This document shows, one piece after another, positions 62,198 through 64,000 of a DNA stretch of 64,000 bases. The stretch comes from Chryseolinea sp. H1M3-3. Its GTDB lineage: Bacteria > Bacteroidota > Bacteroidia > Cytophagales > Cyclobacteriaceae. The position numbers and the translations under genes were made by a program. Under the pieces are notes generated by a model. That model had not been told where the DNA came from and searched no databases. It worked only from the letters and a program-made list of their open reading frames with translations. The stretch's first letter is position 1. Each line of letters begins with the position of its first letter. The stretch is taken from positions 163,451 to 227,450 of the forward strand of contig NZ_JARKMY010000015.1 of assembly GCF_029360725.1 (NCBI RefSeq), given 5' to 3'.

Positions 62198-62354
62198 CTG
62201 TAATTACTCGCAGAAAAACAACAAACACCTTGTAATCCCTTTTGGTGACTTACGCCAAAGTACCTCCTATGGTTAGTGCTGCAATAGCGGAACCCTAAAG
62301 AGGCATGTTACAAGACGATAAATGTCAGAGGCTGGAACCTCTGACATTTTCGTT
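62198..62354 (+). ncRNA. Candidate structured small RNA with intrinsic terminator
   Basis: Between a TATATTTG box and a perfect terminator the sequence can fold into a closed multi-helix structure. P1 pairs CTTGTAA (62229-62235) with TTACAAG (62308-62314). P2 is CTTTTGG with CCAAAG (62239-62260, one bulge). P3 stacks CCTC/GAGG (62263/62300), GGTT/AACC (62271/62291) and GCT/AGC. The expected transcript is about 155 nt. It does not match tRNA, tmRNA or SRP RNA patterns that I know; 6S-like, riboswitch or unknown regulatory RNAs are possible. Confidence 0.55.
62320..62354 (+). terminator. Rho-independent terminator of the candidate RNA
   Basis: Perfect 12-bp stem AAATGTCAGAGG / CCTCTGACATTT with a 6-nt loop, then a T-rich tail (TTTTCGTTT). 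No protein gene lies upstream on the same strand. Confidence 0.88.
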
Positions 62355-62461
62355 TCTATCCCGTAAAAATTCAGTCATAATTAAACATTTAAATTTCAAC
62401 AATCGTTTTCGCAATCTCCATACCAATCCTATTTTCCTGCCATTTATGTCAATGTGTCTAC

Positions 62462-62887
62462 TTATCCGTGCTGTATCACGTTCTCTTTCAATTTTCTTAT
62501 CAGTTTAAAATATCTTTTCTCAGCCTCCTTCACTTCTTCGACGTCATATGAGATATTCTGTGTGCGATTACGGTAATCAATTCCCAGCTGCGACAGCAAC
62601 CGTTTGGTTTTAAGATACCAATATTCGCCAGCCTTATATGCTTGGAAGGTCAAATCATCCTTCTCTGCCACAGGTACCATATATAGTACCTCCAAACCTG
62701 ACAAATTGTTATCTTTTCTTCTGCCAATCTTAAAATACTGATTTGTTTCGAAGTTAATCAGCTTAGCAGCACCGCTAGTAAAGCCTAACTTTCCTGACTG
62801 GTGCACCGTCGCCTTCGTATTACCGTATTTTTCTTCTGGTTCAAAATATTCTAAGCTGTCAAATTCCATTAAAATGCCGTTTTTCAT
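62462..62887 (-). CDS. Hypothetical protein
   Basis: A 141-residue soluble protein, MKNGILMEFDSLEYFEPEEK at the start, a central FETNQYFKIGRRKDNN and a charged helical C terminus (EEVKEAEKRYFKLIRKLKEN). A TATATTTG box on the minus strand (62898-62905) lies 11 bp upstream of the ATG, so the leader is very short. No family recognised. Confidence 0.72.
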   Translation of the reverse strand: MKNGILMEFDSLEYFEPEEKYGNTKATVHQSGKLGFTSGAAKLINFETNQYFKIGRRKDNNLSGLEVLYMVPVAEKDDLTFQAYKAGEYWYLKTKRLLSQLGIDYRNRTQNISYDVEEVKEAEKRYFKLIRKLKENVIQHG

Positions 62888-63398
62888 TATGATATTGCAA
62901 ATATACGAAGGTAACAGAATAGAATCAAGAATGGTTTCATTTTGTTTTCAATTACCCTACTCAATCTTTTTCAATTGTTTTTATTTACCCTACATTTTGT
63001 TTGTGAATTCTTTGTGGATAAATGTCGATTATTTGTCTGGAGACCCGGATAGGATAACGATCTATAATACATCGTGTTTTACGACCATAATGAATCAAGA
63101 TGTCATTTACAGAATACGGCAATGTTTGTACTTAACAAGCTAAAAGGGGTCACGTGTGTTTAGCTCTTAAAGAAGTTATGGGCTTATTGCGTCACGTGAT
63201 TATGAAGTAAAATCGCACGATTACGGTATGTGTCTACTCTGTATAAAGAGATATGAAGAAGCATCAAGAGCCTGGGCGCAGCTGATTGAGATTTGGAAAT
63301 TGTCCTTCGTCTTAAACAAAATGGCAAAGAGTGGACTAACACTTGTTACAATTTATCGTCATTGACAAATTACTTTTACAACGTGCCGGAACAGTTAG
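62888..63398 (+). other. Intergenic, largely non-coding or decayed
   Basis: About 510 bp. The first 20 bp hold the minus-strand promoter TATATTTG of the previous gene. Fragments of protein-like frames appear around 63220-63340 (for instance EEASRAWAQLIEIWK) but are broken. No RNA gene or repeat seen. Confidence 0.35.
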
Positions 63399-63593
63399 TT
63401 GGATATTGGTACTGAGCTACCTGCACATCGATTACGACAAACTTTGCTACCTATTTCAGATGGACATTTATCGATGTGGTTCGTTGAAAGTGGAAGAAGA
63501 TACTCTATTGAGTTCCAAGACGTTTCCGAGTTCATAAATTTTCTTGAAACTAGACCACATGTCGCCAAAGCCTTGAGTTATAAAAAGAAGTAA
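63399..63593 (+). CDS. Short hypothetical protein, possibly a gene remnant
   Basis: A 64-residue frame. Its second half (DGHLSMWFVESGRRYSIEFQ, FINFLETRPHVAKALSYKKK) has good protein composition while the first half does not, so the 5' part may be frameshifted. It ends 10 bp before the next remnant. No family recognised. Confidence 0.35.
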   Translation: MDIGTELPAHRLRQTLLPISDGHLSMWFVESGRRYSIEFQDVSEFINFLETRPHVAKALSYKKK

Positions 63594-63603
63594 ACATTAA
63601 ATT

Positions 63604-63889
63604 ATGAAAGCAGAAGATGTTAAACATTCGAGATTCGTCGTTGATAAAATCATTTATGAACAGACCAATTTGCAATAGTCTACGCCTTGTGGGAAGAACG
63701 TGATAAAATGTTGGGTATGAGATGGAGTGGTGAAGGGGATGAAGATCCGGCTATCCTAAATGTTTCAAAATCCTGTATGGGTTCGTTATCCCACAAGAAT
63801 TGACTTTACCGATTGTCAAAAGTTTATTCGATAAAGGCGAAGGTGTCAAAAAAGAAAACATACTATCACTCATTAACTGTAATAGCTAA
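63604..63889 (+). pseudogene. Frameshifted hypothetical gene
   Basis: The reading starts MKAEDVKHSRFVVDKIIYEQ and stops after 24 codons. A shifted frame continues QFAIVYALWEERDKMLGMRW, and a second shift continues GYPKCFKILYGFVIPQELTL, FDKGEGVKKENILSLINC to a stop at 63889. Two indels therefore break one gene of about 95 codons. The family is unknown. Confidence 0.6.
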
Positions 63890-64000
63890 GACTTGATCTG
63901 ACAGTTGAGCAGGCATTCCTTCCTCACAGGCAAAGGTAGCCACCGCTCCAAAAAAGTCAAGGGCTTCGCGAGTGGCCGCGCAAAATCAACCGCACAGCCA

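Overview
The window reads as chromosomal DNA of a member of the Bacteroidota, most likely order Cytophagales. Evidence: promoters of the Bacteroidota type (TAnnTTTG at -7) stand in front of several genes, Shine-Dalgarno sequences are weak or absent, and many proteins belong to families typical of the phylum (DUF6252 lipoprotein, DUF6941, DUF6326, ArsR-AHSA1-DUF998 block, Nramp-Usp fusion, carboxypeptidase-regulatory-like domains). No rRNA, tRNA, phage or plasmid genes were seen.

Layout. 0-16 kb is dense core-type sequence: the end of a 3-hydroxyacyl-CoA dehydrogenase gene, mscL, a four-PAS histidine kinase, a DUF3108 protein, dapD, a glycosyltransferase, a manganese operon (mntR, then mntH fused to a universal-stress domain) followed by mnmE, two tandem esterases, and a CitMHS transporter with an AtuA-like pair. 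16-30 kb holds an NTN-hydrolase/carboxypeptidase-regulatory fusion, two paralogous TetR regulators, a six-gene run (LRR protein, small protein, SPFH lipoprotein, small protein, TerC-like protein, lipoprotein), a carbonic anhydrase pseudogene, and a complete TetR-ABC-HlyD-TolC export operon whose ABC ATPase has lost several catalytic residues. 30-53 kb is regulator-rich accessory DNA: cupin, ArsR/AHSA1/DUF998, PA2169-type protein, an SRAP (YedK-like) protein with an N-terminal insertion, a methyltransferase, lipoproteins, three AraC regulators, DoxX, an ECF41-type sigma factor with its carboxymuconolactone-decarboxylase partner, NDH-2, MdaB/HxlR, ankyrin and Crp/Fnr proteins. 53-64 kb has a transposase-like gene, a large tandem array, a PadR-controlled ABC permease, a chimeric PAP2 protein, a probable structured RNA and a decayed tail.

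The most unusual feature is at 53.4-56.1 kb. An intact REP-associated-tyrosine-transposase-like gene (RAYT) lies directly beside about 7.5 tandem copies of a 276-282 bp unit. Each unit carries two hairpins built from GTTGTTGG/CCAACAAC arms, as in a REPIN doublet, and the array abuts a truncated GtrA gene. Independently, the intergenic gaps at 30.6, 32.7, 40.9, 41.5, 45.5, 47.1, 52.3 and 60.9 kb hold pieces of one dispersed element: a palindromic REP-like block followed by the reverse-strand remains of a different RAYT gene. All pieces have the same orientation and are in different states of decay. The window therefore seems to record two RAYT/REP systems, one old and fragmented and one with an intact gene and an expanded array.

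Regulatory logic visible in the DNA: a 16-bp dyad in the mntR promoter; identical TGTCACG-N16-TGTCAT promoters in front of the ECF41 sigma gene and its partner gene; dyads overlapping the hxlR and arsR promoters; a short dyad before the second TetR gene; and paired ACTAA-type dyads around a promoter at 33.95 kb.
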